DNA from: a virus | Direction: 5' to 3' (one strand) | Virus record (IMG/VR): IMGVR_UViG_3300048586_000636 | Location: 1 to 39,517 of that record | DNA length: 39,517 nucleotides | Shown here: positions 9,252-17,092 of the stretch, piece after piece | Numbering within the stretch: position 1 is the stretch's first letter | Layout of the letters: every line of letters begins with the position of its first letter | Position numbers and translations under genes: made by a program | The notes under the pieces: model-generated | What the model saw: only the letters and a program-made list of their open reading frames with translations | Databases searched by the model: none | Told to the model about the DNA's origin: nothing

Positions 9252-9616
9252 GGAGTTACCTCAGTCAGATTCAGGGTCAAGGCATAGGGGTCGCCCCCTT
9301 CCGGGTCGGCCATCTCGACCAAGGGGGTCGCCACCACACCAGGGCGGCGCCACACCACGGTGCGGGCCAAGCCATCGAGCAGGGTCAACGTCATCAGCCG
9401 GGCCACCTGAGCCTCCAGCACCTTGATCTCCTGCACCTTGGCGCGGGAGCAATGCCCGCTCAGGGTCAGCGGCCGTCCCTCGGGTTTGGCGGTCTCCTCC
9501 ACCAACAGGGCGCCGCTCAGGGTCGGGGTCACCACCTGCTCGACCGGCGCCCACTCGAACTCGTCGCGCCAAACCAGATCATCTGGCAGCAGCACGCTGT
9601 TTAAGATCACGTTCAT
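9248..9616 (-). CDS. small tail protein following the tape measure
   Basis: A 122-aa protein (MNVILNSVLLPDDLVWRDEF) whose start overlaps the tape-measure stop by four bases and whose stop overlaps the next start by four bases. A short protein in this position, starting with a beta-hairpin-like stretch and containing WAPVEQ, is typical of distal-tail components in transposable siphophages. It probably acts at the tail tip or in capping the tube. No catalytic motif is seen. The assignment rests on position and size. Confidence 0.7.
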   Translation of the reverse strand: MNVILNSVLLPDDLVWRDEFEWAPVEQVVTPTLSGALLVEETAKPEGRPLTLSGHCSRAKVQEIKVLEAQVARLMTLTLLDGLARTVVWRRPGVVATPLVEMADPEGGDPYALTLNLTEVTP

Positions 9617-12450
9617 TGGCGAAGTCCTTGCTGTTTAAGAATGTTGATAAAGGCGCTGGCATTGGCCTCATCGGCCTGCAGTTCGGCTGAGCCCCCCGCC
9701 CCTTTCAGCTCTATGGTGATCCGCTCGGACAAGGGCCTGCGTGTCCCTGGGGTGTTGGTGCTGGGGGTAGATGGCGCGACAACCGGGGCCGGTGGCTGGG
9801 CAGCGGCCTGGTTGGTTTTGGCACTCTCCTTGGCCAACGCTTTGTTGAGCTCCTCTTTAAGGCGGGCCTGCATGGCCTCCATCTCTTTTTGGAACTTCTC
9901 GCCGTAATACTTGCTCCACTCGCTGTAGGCCGGAATGTCCTTGACCTTCTGGCTGTAGCGGGCCAGCTCCTCCTCCACCCCGGCAAGGGTATTGGCCAGC
10001 CCCTCGGCATTACCGCGCAGGCTATTGATATCCACGCTCTTGTAGTAGAAGGAACCGGCGTTCACTGTGCGGGTGTTGCCACTGCCGCCCCCTCCACCAC
10101 TGGATAGGCTGGTATTGGTCTGCTCGGCCTCGTCCTGAACGCCCTTGAGCCCGGCCTGCATGGCATCGGTCGCCCCCTTGGCCCGCGCGGCGGCCTCGTC
10201 AAAACTATCGCCAATGGCCGCCACTGCCTTTTTGGCCTCCCCGCTCCCCCCTTTCACCTTGGCCATGGCGTCGCTTGCGATGGCCATGGAGCGAGCCAGC
10301 GCATCCCCGGTGATTTTGCCCTGGGCGGCCAGTTGCTTCTGACGCGCGATCACCGCATCGATCTCGGCGGTGGTCTTGGCGCTGTTGTAGGCGGCGGCCA
10401 GCGCCTCCTCGATGGCGGCACTACTGGCACCCGTGTGCGCCACCAATACATCCAGGGCGCCGATGGTCTTCTGAAAGCCCGCACCGATACGGCCATTGGC
10501 CCGTTCAAAGTCCAGCCCCAACTCCTCAAACGCCTTGGCCAACTGGGCTGGGCCATCGGTGGCGGTTTGCTTGGCCACCGCATTGATCTCGGCCAGATAG
10601 TCACGGGTGCTCTTGGCCTCATCCCCCAGCGCTTTAACGGCTGCAGCGCCTTGTCGCCAGCTTCCAGTGGCATCGTCGTAATGCACCTTGCCCTCGGCGA
10701 CCAGGCGATCGAGATCCGCCATGCTGGTGATGGCAAAACCCAGCTCGCCTGACAGGGCGGCAAACTGACCATTGAGGCGGGCCTGAGTCTCGGAGCGCAG
10801 CGCTTGCGCCTCCCGGAGTGCCAGCTCAGCCTGCATCAGCTGACGCAGGGCAGAGGCGAACTGGGTGATCTGGATGATGGACTCGACCGCCACGGCGGCC
10901 AGCAGCCCCTTGACGGCGGCGCCCAGTACCCTGACCCCTATCGCCGCACCGGCTGCAGCCGTGCCCGCAGTCGTCATGCCACCTGCTGCTGTCGCGGTCG
11001 CCGCAGGCATGGCAATAAACTGGGCGTAGAGGCTGCGCAGATCACCCATCCAACCCGCGATTTTCAGGCCGACCCACGCCTGTGCCAGCACGGTCAGCGC
11101 GGTGCGCCACTCATAGAGGGTCTGGATCAGTGACTTGAGGGTTTCCCCCATGGTGATAAAGCCATCGGAGAGACGCTGAGCCCACTCCCGCAGGCGGCCA
11201 TCCTTGGCCATCGCCTCAAATTCGGCATTAAGGTTGGCCAGCTGGTTTTTGAGCCAGGCCAGCGCCCCGTTCTCTGCCACCATCCGGTAAAACTTGGCGA
11301 GATTGTCCTGAGCATTGGAGATAAGCCCGGAAAGCAGGCTCATGTTGTCAGCAGCAGCCCCGCGCGATTGGGCAGCAATCTCGTTCATCAGGGCAGAGAT
11401 GGTCTCGCGGCCCAGCTTGCCCGCCTCAGAGAGCTTCTGCAGCTCGGCAGTATTCTTGCCAGTCACCTGCTCCAGCATCTGCCAGACCGGCACGCCCCGC
11501 TCAATCAGCTGCAGGATCTCCTCGCCCTGCAGCTTCTGCTTGGCCCAGGCTTGGCCAAGGGCCAGGGAGATGCCCTGCACCTCTTCAAAACCACCGCCCA
11601 ATTTGAACGCTTGATCGACAATGCCCTGCATGGCCCCCGCCATGGGGTCGATGCCGAACGCCTTGAGGCGCACAAATACCTGGGTGACTTCACTAAGCTG
11701 CAGGGGGGTGTTCTTGGCAAAGTCCTGGATCCAGGCTGACGCCTCTTTGCCACCGGCAATTGACCCCATCACAGCCTTGAGCTGCACATCGAGGCGCTCG
11801 GCCTGATCGCCGGTCTGGAACATGGCGAGCAGTTGAGTCGTCAGGGTCTGGATACCAAACCAGGTACCCGCCAGCGCCACCAGGTGGCCGGTCAGACTGC
11901 CGATGGCCCCCTGCAAGCCACCAGCCTGCTGACTACCCTGGCTAAACTCGCGTCCCAGTCGCTCGGTCTGGGCGACACTCTTGGTCAGCTCACGCTGCAG
12001 GCGCTGCTGTTCTTGGGCAAGGTTCCTGGTATCGAGCCCGGACTGCTTGAGCCCAGCGTGGAGGCGGGTATGACTGGCGGACTGAGCGACCAGCTGGCGC
12101 TCCAGCTGCTTGACCTCGGAAGTCAGCAACCGCTCTTGTTCTGCCAGCGCCTTGGCGTCACCGCTGCCTGCTTGCTGCTCGCGACGCAACTGCTCCAACT
12201 TGTCACGGCTGAGCACCGTCGCCAGTTCGAGCTGGGTCAGGGCGGCTTTTGAGTCATTGAACTGCTGGATCAGCGCCTGCTGACGGCTTAACGATTCGAG
12301 GGTTTCAGCCAGCTGCGCCGTCTCGGCGGCCGTCTCATCCGAAATCGGGCCCAGCTCCTGCACCTCACTCGCCAAGGCGGCCAGGTCTTCCCGGCCAGTG
12401 ACCTTGGCTGCCAGCTCCAGGGCTAGTTTGAGGGTGGTTGAGGTGGACAT
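9613..12450 (-). CDS. tail tape measure protein
   Basis: A 945-aa protein. Residues about 20-200 are strongly coiled-coil (repeated Leu, Glu, Gln, Arg). They are followed by a conserved tape-measure N-terminal-type segment (about 215-370) with AWAKQKLQGEEILQLIERGVPVW. Small-residue hydrophobic stretches near 470-540 are candidate membrane-inserting segments. The C-terminal third is Ala/Lys/Glu-rich and includes a Gly-Ser linker. In this family the protein sets tail length and helps DNA passage across the membrane. Upstream of the ATG (12451-12479) there is no clear ribosome binding site; instead the next sequence is the inserted reverse-transcriptase cassette, and a diverged copy of this gene's first codons lies beyond it (14083-14170). 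Expression may therefore be altered. Confidence 0.92.
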   Translation of the reverse strand: MSTSTTLKLALELAAKVTGREDLAALASEVQELGPISDETAAETAQLAETLESLSRQQALIQQFNDSKAALTQLELATVLSRDKLEQLRREQQAGSGDAKALAEQERLLTSEVKQLERQLVAQSASHTRLHAGLKQSGLDTRNLAQEQQRLQRELTKSVAQTERLGREFSQGSQQAGGLQGAIGSLTGHLVALAGTWFGIQTLTTQLLAMFQTGDQAERLDVQLKAVMGSIAGGKEASAWIQDFAKNTPLQLSEVTQVFVRLKAFGIDPMAGAMQGIVDQAFKLGGGFEEVQGISLALGQAWAKQKLQGEEILQLIERGVPVWQMLEQVTGKNTAELQKLSEAGKLGRETISALMNEIAAQSRGAAADNMSLLSGLISNAQDNLAKFYRMVAENGALAWLKNQLANLNAEFEAMAKDGRLREWAQRLSDGFITMGETLKSLIQTLYEWRTALTVLAQAWVGLKIAGWMGDLRSLYAQFIAMPAATATAAGGMTTAGTAAAGAAIGVRVLGAAVKGLLAAVAVESIIQITQFASALRQLMQAELALREAQALRSETQARLNGQFAALSGELGFAITSMADLDRLVAEGKVHYDDATGSWRQGAAAVKALGDEAKSTRDYLAEINAVAKQTATDGPAQLAKAFEELGLDFERANGRIGAGFQKTIGALDVLVAHTGASSAAIEEALAAAYNSAKTTAEIDAVIARQKQLAAQGKITGDALARSMAIASDAMAKVKGGSGEAKKAVAAIGDSFDEAAARAKGATDAMQAGLKGVQDEAEQTNTSLSSGGGGGSGNTRTVNAGSFYYKSVDINSLRGNAEGLANTLAGVEEELARYSQKVKDIPAYSEWSKYYGEKFQKEMEAMQARLKEELNKALAKESAKTNQAAAQPPAPVVAPSTPSTNTPGTRRPLSERITIELKGAGGSAELQADEANASAFINILKQQGLRQ

Positions 12451-12727
12451 AGAGCTATCTCGTTAAATGCAGTAGCTCTGATTTTCAAGGTATGAATGAT
12501 GATTAAGGGTTTATGATGGATTAAAGAGAGTTGCGACCCAAGTGAAGCAACCGTATGATACGCCCATCACTCGACGTTAGGCGCTTGGTTCATCTGAGCC
12601 GCTTAGCGATCCACTTGTCACATTGTGATGCCTCGCGACTCGCTAGTGTCTCATCGAGTTGTTGGTTAGTTTGAGCCATGCGCTTTGCGCTAGGACCCGT
12701 CGAGTGTCTAAGTGGAGGACCGCGTTT
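12451..12727 (+). other. gene-free leader of the reverse-transcriptase cassette; candidate structured RNA
   Basis: No convincing gene lies in these 277 bases. Two structures stand out. AGAGCTA (12451-12457) pairs with TAGCTCT (12473-12479). CACTCGACG (12568-12576) is the exact inverse of CGTCGAGTG (12698-12706), enclosing 121 bases that contain smaller hairpins such as GCGC-TTT-GCGC (12681-12690 region). A closing stem around a structured core just upstream of a reverse transcriptase is the arrangement seen in retron and some defence-RT noncoding RNAs, so this is a candidate template or partner RNA. That is inference; no promoter was identified confidently. Confidence 0.35.
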
Positions 12728-12955
12728 ATGGCTAAACACTGTAACTGCGGCCTAGTTAAGGAGCGCTTAGAACTTGCGATACTACGTACCAAGTTGCTAC
12801 GAGAAAAGATTGATTTATACACTTCAGTCTTGAAATTCATCGTAGCAATTGTAGGCGTAGGCGTAACAGTCTATCCGCTAATTAACATGGCTTTTAACTA
12901 CCTCTTGATGTGGATAACCTGCTGTGAACGAACCAAGATGGCAACTGAAGTTTGA
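12728..12955 (+). CDS. small membrane protein paired with the reverse transcriptase
   Basis: A 75-aa protein. The ATG at 12728 is chosen because GGAGG lies 9 bases upstream; the longer frame to 12659 lacks such a signal. Residues 1-30 are charged and helical (CNCGLVKERLELAILRTK). They are followed by a hydrophobic region at about 35-65 that could form one long or two short membrane helices, and a short polar end containing a Cys pair. It overlaps the reverse-transcriptase start by 32 bases, so the two are likely translationally coupled. Small membrane partners are known effectors in some retrons and other RT-based defence systems, so an effector role is plausible. It is not a family I can name. 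Confidence 0.7.
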   Translation: MAKHCNCGLVKERLELAILRTKLLREKIDLYTSVLKFIVAIVGVGVTVYPLINMAFNYLLMWITCCERTKMATEV

Positions 12956-13727
12956 AGTCAAGCCTGGTTCTTGGGTCTATGTACCAACCATCGAAATTGC
13001 AAAACAGGGACGGAAACTTCATCAAGGTCTCTGGAGTAAGTATCAAAAGATAATACCGAAAAATTATTTTCATCTTCGACAAGGTGGTCATCTATCAGCT
13101 CTACACCACCACCTAGATGATCATTTTTTTTGCCATCTAGACATCTCAAATTTTTTTGGAAGTATCAGTAGGACTCGAATAACCCGGGCCCTAAAAGATA
13201 AGTTAGGGTATGACATTGCACGTAACATTGCAAAGTTGTCTACCGTACCTGTGAGCAACAACCAACCATTTAGTCATTGTTTACCTTATGGCTTTATTCA
13301 GTCGCCTATTATCGCATCCATCTGCCTTGCACAAAGTCATCTAGGTGAATCAATAATTAAAATTGAAAATAAATGCGATGTTCGAATTAGTCTTTACATG
13401 GATGATTTAATCGTTTCAGGAAAGGATCTAACTAAAACAATAACTGCCTTCGAAACATTAAAGGTCTCTGCTCATCGCTCCCACTTCATCCTTAATGAGA
13501 AAAAAGAGTGTGCTCCTAACACATTAATTGAATGCTTTAATATTCGATTATCTCACCAGCACATCAGTTTGACTAAAGATAGAATGCACCAATTTGTTTT
13601 GCAACATGTCCAAGGGAATGAACATGTACAAGATGGCATCTTGTCCTACATACAAAGTGTAAATCCCATGCAGATACCAATTTTTGAAAAGATGCTAAGC
13701 GATTATTATTCAAATAATATAGAGTAA
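12924..13727 (+). CDS. compact reverse transcriptase, probable defence-associated (UG/Abi-like)
   Basis: A 267-aa protein starting at GTG 12924. The polymerase motifs are all in order: motif A with Asp73 (HLDISNFF), motif B LPYGFIQSPIIAS (120-132), motif C YMDD (158-161), motif D around NEKKE (191-195) and a motif E-like FNIRLS (205-210). The catalytic Asp residues are present, so it is likely active. It lacks the VTG signature of canonical retron enzymes in its C-terminal region. It has no maturase domain, which excludes group II introns, and no obvious diversity-generating template/variable repeats. There is essentially no domain beyond the palm, which makes it unusually short. The gene is markedly AT-richer than the tail genes on both sides, a sign of transfer. 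I infer membership of the unknown-group RTs used in anti-phage defence, subtype unassigned. Confidence 0.88.
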   Translation: MNEPRWQLKFEVKPGSWVYVPTIEIAKQGRKLHQGLWSKYQKIIPKNYFHLRQGGHLSALHHHLDDHFFCHLDISNFFGSISRTRITRALKDKLGYDIARNIAKLSTVPVSNNQPFSHCLPYGFIQSPIIASICLAQSHLGESIIKIENKCDVRISLYMDDLIVSGKDLTKTITAFETLKVSAHRSHFILNEKKECAPNTLIECFNIRLSHQHISLTKDRMHQFVLQHVQGNEHVQDGILSYIQSVNPMQIPIFEKMLSDYYSNNIE

Positions 13728-13751
13728 GGACATTGCTCTTTTGCGGCATGA

Positions 13752-13991
13752 GGGGGGGCACCACACCATACAAGGGCTGCCGATCCTGAAACATCTACTG
13801 CGTACACTCCATGGCGATGTAATGGTGCGACGCCTTATACCTTGTTTCTGACCATCAAAGATGGCGTACCGTACCAGAAGTTCAAAGTGGGTACTCCGCC
13901 TCTGGACTGGCAGTGGCTAGAGAACTCGATCCTGCCCCTGTATGCCTCATCTCAACCACTGGCCATGATTAAGCGGCTAGCATTACGCTAG
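13752..13991 (+). pseudogene. 3' remnant of an unidentified protein gene
   Basis: After the reverse transcriptase the forward frame stays open for 79 codons to a TAG at 13989-13991 but has no start codon near its 5' edge. The readable part includes TLFLTIKDGVPYQKFKVG and ends with a basic stretch KRLALR. The higher GC content and coherent protein-like sequence suggest the C-terminus of a gene whose front was removed when the cassette was assembled. I do not recognise the family. It could also be chance coding potential. Confidence 0.35.
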
Positions 13992-14082
13992 AGCCCAACC
14001 TCACCCCAACAAGCCCCCCCTATCCGAACAACACCATGCTAACTCGCTCGATTAGCCGGTCGGTGTAATCGAGCATTAACCA

Positions 14083-14170
14083 AACCTCACCCGCCAAGGC
14101 AGCCAGGTCTTACCGGCCGGTGACCTTGGCCGCCAGCGCAAGTTTGAGGGTGGTTGAGGTGGACATGGAG
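14083..14170 (-). repeat. diverged duplicate of the tape-measure gene start
   Basis: This segment aligns with 12361-12455, the beginning of the tape-measure gene, with about ten mismatches and one 6-base gap. On the minus strand it starts with ATG at 14166 and encodes MSTSTTLKLALAAKVTGR before a TAA, so it is a dead fragment. Because it has diverged, it is more likely the relic of a related phage's tape-measure gene left by recombination than a recent duplication. It forms a direct repeat with the functional gene start, bracketing the reverse-transcriptase cassette. Confidence 0.85.
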
Positions 14171-14267
14171 CATTCCGAACAGATTCAGAGTTGCCCCATG
14201 GTAAAGGGATGGCAGAATGGGTGTGTTTATAGGAGATTACTGAGACATATCACAGGTAGACCACGAA

Positions 14268-14295
14268 CGTCCGATTACGCTTCGCTAATCGAACC
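14268..14295. repeat. REP-like palindrome, short form
   Basis: CGTCCGATTACGC followed by TTCGCTAATCG forms an imperfect hairpin. The same flanking sequence with a longer GC-rich centre occurs at 18598-18633 between the protease and capsid genes. It lies 38 bases upstream of the kinase start. Similar GATTA/TAATC palindromes are common as dispersed intergenic repeats in gammaproteobacteria; here a regulatory role is not established. Confidence 0.5.
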
Positions 14296-14333
14296 TTGTA
14301 TCTACGGCCCTAAAATTGAATAAGGATGCATCA

Positions 14334-15407
14334 GTGAAGGATAACAATACATTCCACTCTCTCGATAAAAGAATGAAAATATCCATGCTAGAAGCAACTT
14401 TCGGTAACAGAGGTAAATGTGTATCCGTAACAAGTGGAATGTGCGGTGAGATTTACATATTTGACCAAGGCGAGAACACTCACCCTAGATATGTATGCGC
14501 AAAATTACCAAAGTCACTAGTAAATTCATCCACAGAAGAAACTAACTCTAGGTTTATAAATGAATTAAGAATGCAGCTTTCATTTTATCACCATATGTTT
14601 GTCAATTGGGCATTTGATTTTTCTATAGTGATGGATACCCCAGTAGCTTTATTCCGCTACTGGGGTAGTGATCTAGAGAAAAAAATTCAAGATCTAGGGG
14701 CCAGCACAATTGAAAAACTATCAATAATGGTGTATGTATGCTGTGGTCTAGAACATTGCTATAAAAATGGATTGGTATCACACCAGGATCTAAAACCAGC
14801 CAATATTTTCTTAAGAAGAATAAATGATCAACTTATTCTACCAGACACTGATATTTTTACTTTTGCTATTGTAGCGGATTTTGGCCTAGCAAATGCATCT
14901 ATTAACTCATCTGTTTTTGATGGTTCCAGGCCTTATATGGCTCCAGAACAATGGGAAAAAACCCATCTAACAGCCCAAACAGATATCTTTGCTTTGGGAG
15001 TCATATTATATGAGCTAATGACTGGGGGATACCATCCAGCAGGAATTAAACTTAGGGACTATTGGCCTGAGCCAATAATAGGTAACACTAAAAAATGGAC
15101 AAAACCTGATGCATGGAAAAAATGGGCTAGAAATGTAAGCATTGATTTCAACAGCACACCACAAATCACACCGGAAATAAAAACACTTATTAAAAACATG
15201 CTTAATATTGACCCTGCTAATAGACCCTCCATAAGAGAAGTAAAATTAGCCATACTGGAAATAATTAGAACAAATTCAGAAGAATGCTACATTCAGATAC
15301 TACACATTATCAATCACTATGAAAAATTAAAGTCAAGTGAGTCTTTAGAAAAAAGTTGGCCATTCTTGTGGGCTAAATGGAACAAACTTCAAGCCCAATT
15401 TGAATGA
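14334..15407 (+). CDS. eukaryote-like serine/threonine protein kinase
   Basis: I choose the GTG at 14334 (357 aa) because AAGGA lies 7 bases upstream; a TTG at 14316 without such a signal would add six residues. Numbering from that TTG, the kinase core is complete: glycine-rich loop region near 40-48 (SGMCGEIYI), Lys63 in CAKLPK, helix C Glu83, catalytic loop HQDLKPANIFL with Asp158, Lys160 and Asn163, DFG at 188-190, APE at 209-211 and Asp223. No membrane segment or extra sensory domain is visible; about 70 C-terminal residues lie beyond the core. The gene is strongly AT-rich relative to the phage and oriented against the late operon, so it is a cargo gene. Standalone kinases of this kind can act in phage exclusion, but regulation of host proteins is equally possible. 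Confidence 0.9.
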   Translation: MKDNNTFHSLDKRMKISMLEATFGNRGKCVSVTSGMCGEIYIFDQGENTHPRYVCAKLPKSLVNSSTEETNSRFINELRMQLSFYHHMFVNWAFDFSIVMDTPVALFRYWGSDLEKKIQDLGASTIEKLSIMVYVCCGLEHCYKNGLVSHQDLKPANIFLRRINDQLILPDTDIFTFAIVADFGLANASINSSVFDGSRPYMAPEQWEKTHLTAQTDIFALGVILYELMTGGYHPAGIKLRDYWPEPIIGNTKKWTKPDAWKKWARNVSIDFNSTPQITPEIKTLIKNMLNIDPANRPSIREVKLAILEIIRTNSEECYIQILHIINHYEKLKSSESLEKSWPFLWAKWNKLQAQFE

Positions 15408-15428
15408 TGCATTCAAAATTTCAAACAT

Positions 15429-15456
15429 AAAAACGGCGGGTCTCCCCGCCGTTTTT
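15429..15456. terminator. bidirectional rho-independent terminator
   Basis: AAAAACGGCGGG (15429-15440) and CCCGCCGTTTTT (15445-15456) form a 12-bp perfect stem with loop TCTC. It has a T-run in both directions. It ends the kinase transcript (stop at 15407) and also lies 17 bases beyond the stop of the minus-strand tail-tube gene, so it should cut the late operon before the tape measure. Confidence 0.93.
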
Positions 15457-15473
15457 CATTCCTCCTCCTATCA

Positions 15474-16226
15474 TCACACCGTCACCGGTCTATCCACATA
15501 GAAGGGCGCTGTCTCGCCATCCACGGCCAGCAGCTCCCCCTCCAGCTCGATCTCGATGGGCTTGTCGCTCATAAAGTCCACCGCCTTTTTGGGGGACAAG
15601 CTGGCACGGGGCACCGTCAGTTTGATGGCCTCGCCGCTGACGATACTGCGGCCATCGAGCAGCAGCCGCGCCTTGATCTCCGGCTGGATGTTGCCTGCGA
15701 TGCGGGTACCAGTCACAGCATTATAGGTACCGCTGACCGTCAGGCTGCCGCCATCGGCGACCGAGCTACCTTTCACCGCCCGTACCAGCCCGAGCGCATA
15801 GTTGACCTCGATATCGGTACCCACCATCAGCGCCGTGGCCCCTTCCTTGATAGCCAGGCCGGTTGCGGCAATATTGCTCTTGCCCAGCTGGGCCCACTTC
15901 GGCCAGGCGGGCAGAACGACCTGCAGATCAGTCAGCGTCCCGGCCCCCTGATTGATGGGGCTCTCCAGCCCCATAAAGGCGGCGGCCAGCAGCACAGGTG
16001 GGATCTCGGTGGTCTTGATGGTGACCATGGCAGGCTTGGGAATGTGGTAGTTCTCCCGCGCCTGGCCGTATTGCCCCTTGCGCTTGCTGGGAATGGAGAT
16101 CTTCTGGCTGTCGGGTTTCACTTCCAGGCTATCCACATCGATGGGGCCAATCACCCCGGCCGAGACCCCGTTCACAAAGGTCTCGATAAAGAGATCCCCT
16201 TCCAGGTGCAGTGTTTCGCTCATCAT
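15474..16226 (-). CDS. major tail tube protein
   Basis: A 250-aa protein starting MMSETLHLEGDLFIETF; either of the two adjacent ATGs is possible after GGAGAGCG. The sequence is beta-rich with a central insertion, includes KGQYGQARENYHIPKP and VTIKTTEIPPVLLAAAFMG, and has a conserved C-terminal EIELEGELLAVDG segment. This style and its position right after the DUF1834-like gene match tail-tube proteins of transposable siphophages. It polymerises around the tape measure to form the tail. The start overlaps the upstream stop. Downstream transcription meets a strong terminator at 15429-15456. Confidence 0.82.
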   Translation of the reverse strand: MMSETLHLEGDLFIETFVNGVSAGVIGPIDVDSLEVKPDSQKISIPSKRKGQYGQARENYHIPKPAMVTIKTTEIPPVLLAAAFMGLESPINQGAGTLTDLQVVLPAWPKWAQLGKSNIAATGLAIKEGATALMVGTDIEVNYALGLVRAVKGSSVADGGSLTVSGTYNAVTGTRIAGNIQPEIKARLLLDGRSIVSGEAIKLTVPRASLSPKKAVDFMSDKPIEIELEGELLAVDGETAPFYVDRPVTV

Positions 16227-16669
16227 CGCTCTCCTTTGAATTTCACTCGGGTAGTAAAGGCAAGCGGCAAATAAGCCGCACCGCCGCTGTAACTGGGTTT
16301 GACCGGTGGGGTGACCCGGCGAAAGGTACTGTCACCACATGCTCGCCCACTGACGGCCTGCAGGATGCGGGCAAGCCACACTCCGGCACTGGCCTCCCTG
16401 GGGTTGGCTCGATGCACCAGCACCAACAACCAGAGCTGATCAAAGCTGCTGGCTCGGCCTGACTGAGTGCCTTCGCTCTCACGTTCGCCCTGATAGACCA
16501 CATGCACCGCCGGACTGTGCTGGCCCAAATTGGCGATGGCCGCCACATCGGTGGCTACAAACACCTCCTTGAGCCCTTTCGTTTTCAGAGGGGCCAGCAG
16601 CTCACGCAGCCGCTCGCCCGCCTGCAGGTAGTCGAGTTCGGTACCAGGCTGGTTGGCGGGTTGGCTCAT
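16223..16669 (-). CDS. DUF1834-like / tail terminator-type protein (Mu gp37 position)
   Basis: A 148-aa protein with an N-terminal helical segment (LQAGERLRELLAPLKTKGLKEVF) followed by alternating beta strands (VAAIANLGQHSPAVHVVYQG; LWLLVLVHRANP). This is the fold style and gene position of the Mu gp37 family and of tail-completion or tail-terminator proteins that join tail to head. It overlaps both neighbours by a few bases, so it is in the late operon. A family name is given by position and pattern and not by a diagnostic motif. Confidence 0.7.
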   Translation of the reverse strand: MSQPANQPGTELDYLQAGERLRELLAPLKTKGLKEVFVATDVAAIANLGQHSPAVHVVYQGERESEGTQSGRASSFDQLWLLVLVHRANPREASAGVWLARILQAVSGRACGDSTFRRVTPPVKPSYSGGAAYLPLAFTTRVKFKGER

Positions 16670-17091
16670 AGAAAGCCCCCCTTGTCGCGCCCCTGACTCC
16701 GGCCAAAGACGCGCCCATCCGACTGAAGTTGAGCCAGGTTCTGGCTCTCCAGGGTGGCACCATCAGATGCCAACCCCAGCGCCAGCTCCCCCTTGCCAAC
16801 CGATTTCAGAAAGGCCAGGGCCGCCTCGTTGCGCTTGGCTATCTGCTCCGGTGCCTGTTCACCATAGAGACGGTGACGGGCGATATCGGCGCAGATAGGT
16901 ACCAGGGCACTCGGGATATGGGCCAGCGGCAAGGGATAGCGACCCGCCAGATAGCCATCGATCAAGGCGCCTGCATCCTGCAGGGCGATGGTGATAGCCG
17001 CCTGATCCAGCTCACCGGTCGGCGTCATGGCCAGGCGCAGCAACTCGGCCTCGCCAAAGCGGATCACCATGTCATTGACGCTGGCATACAT
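16666..17091 (-). CDS. DUF1320 protein (Mu gp36-like)
   Basis: A 141-aa product starting MYASVNDMVIRFGE; GGAG lies 9 bases before this ATG, and the longer frame to 17127 overlaps the upstream gene. The signature of the family is clear: an N-terminal DMVIRFGEAEL segment, then a helical core with AAITIALQDAGALIDGYLAGRYPLPL and ICADIARHRLYGE. These proteins act at the head-tail connector in Mu-like phages and in similar head-completion roles elsewhere. The start follows the upstream stop by one base. Confidence 0.88.
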   Translation of the reverse strand: MYASVNDMVIRFGEAELLRLAMTPTGELDQAAITIALQDAGALIDGYLAGRYPLPLAHIPSALVPICADIARHRLYGEQAPEQIAKRNEAALAFLKSVGKGELALGLASDGATLESQNLAQLQSDGRVFGRSQGRDKGGFL

Positions 17092-17092
17092 A

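Noticed and set aside
5577-9287. Long plus-strand open frames opposite the tail genes
   Set aside because: They are antisense shadows of GC-rich minus-strand genes with no start signals and protein sequences of low plausibility.
12575-12590. GTTAGGC resembling an integron attC or cassette border
   Set aside because: No matching inverse core (GCCTAAC-type) is found at the expected distance and no integrase is present; seven bases alone occur by chance.
12594-12690. Short minus-strand peptide frame MAQTNQQLDETLASREASQ
   Set aside because: It has no ribosome binding site, is only about 29 codons and lies in the candidate RNA region.
12924-13727. Retron or diversity-generating retroelement
   Set aside because: The VTG signature of retron RTs is not visible, and no adenine-variable template/variable repeat pair was seen near the gene or in tail genes.
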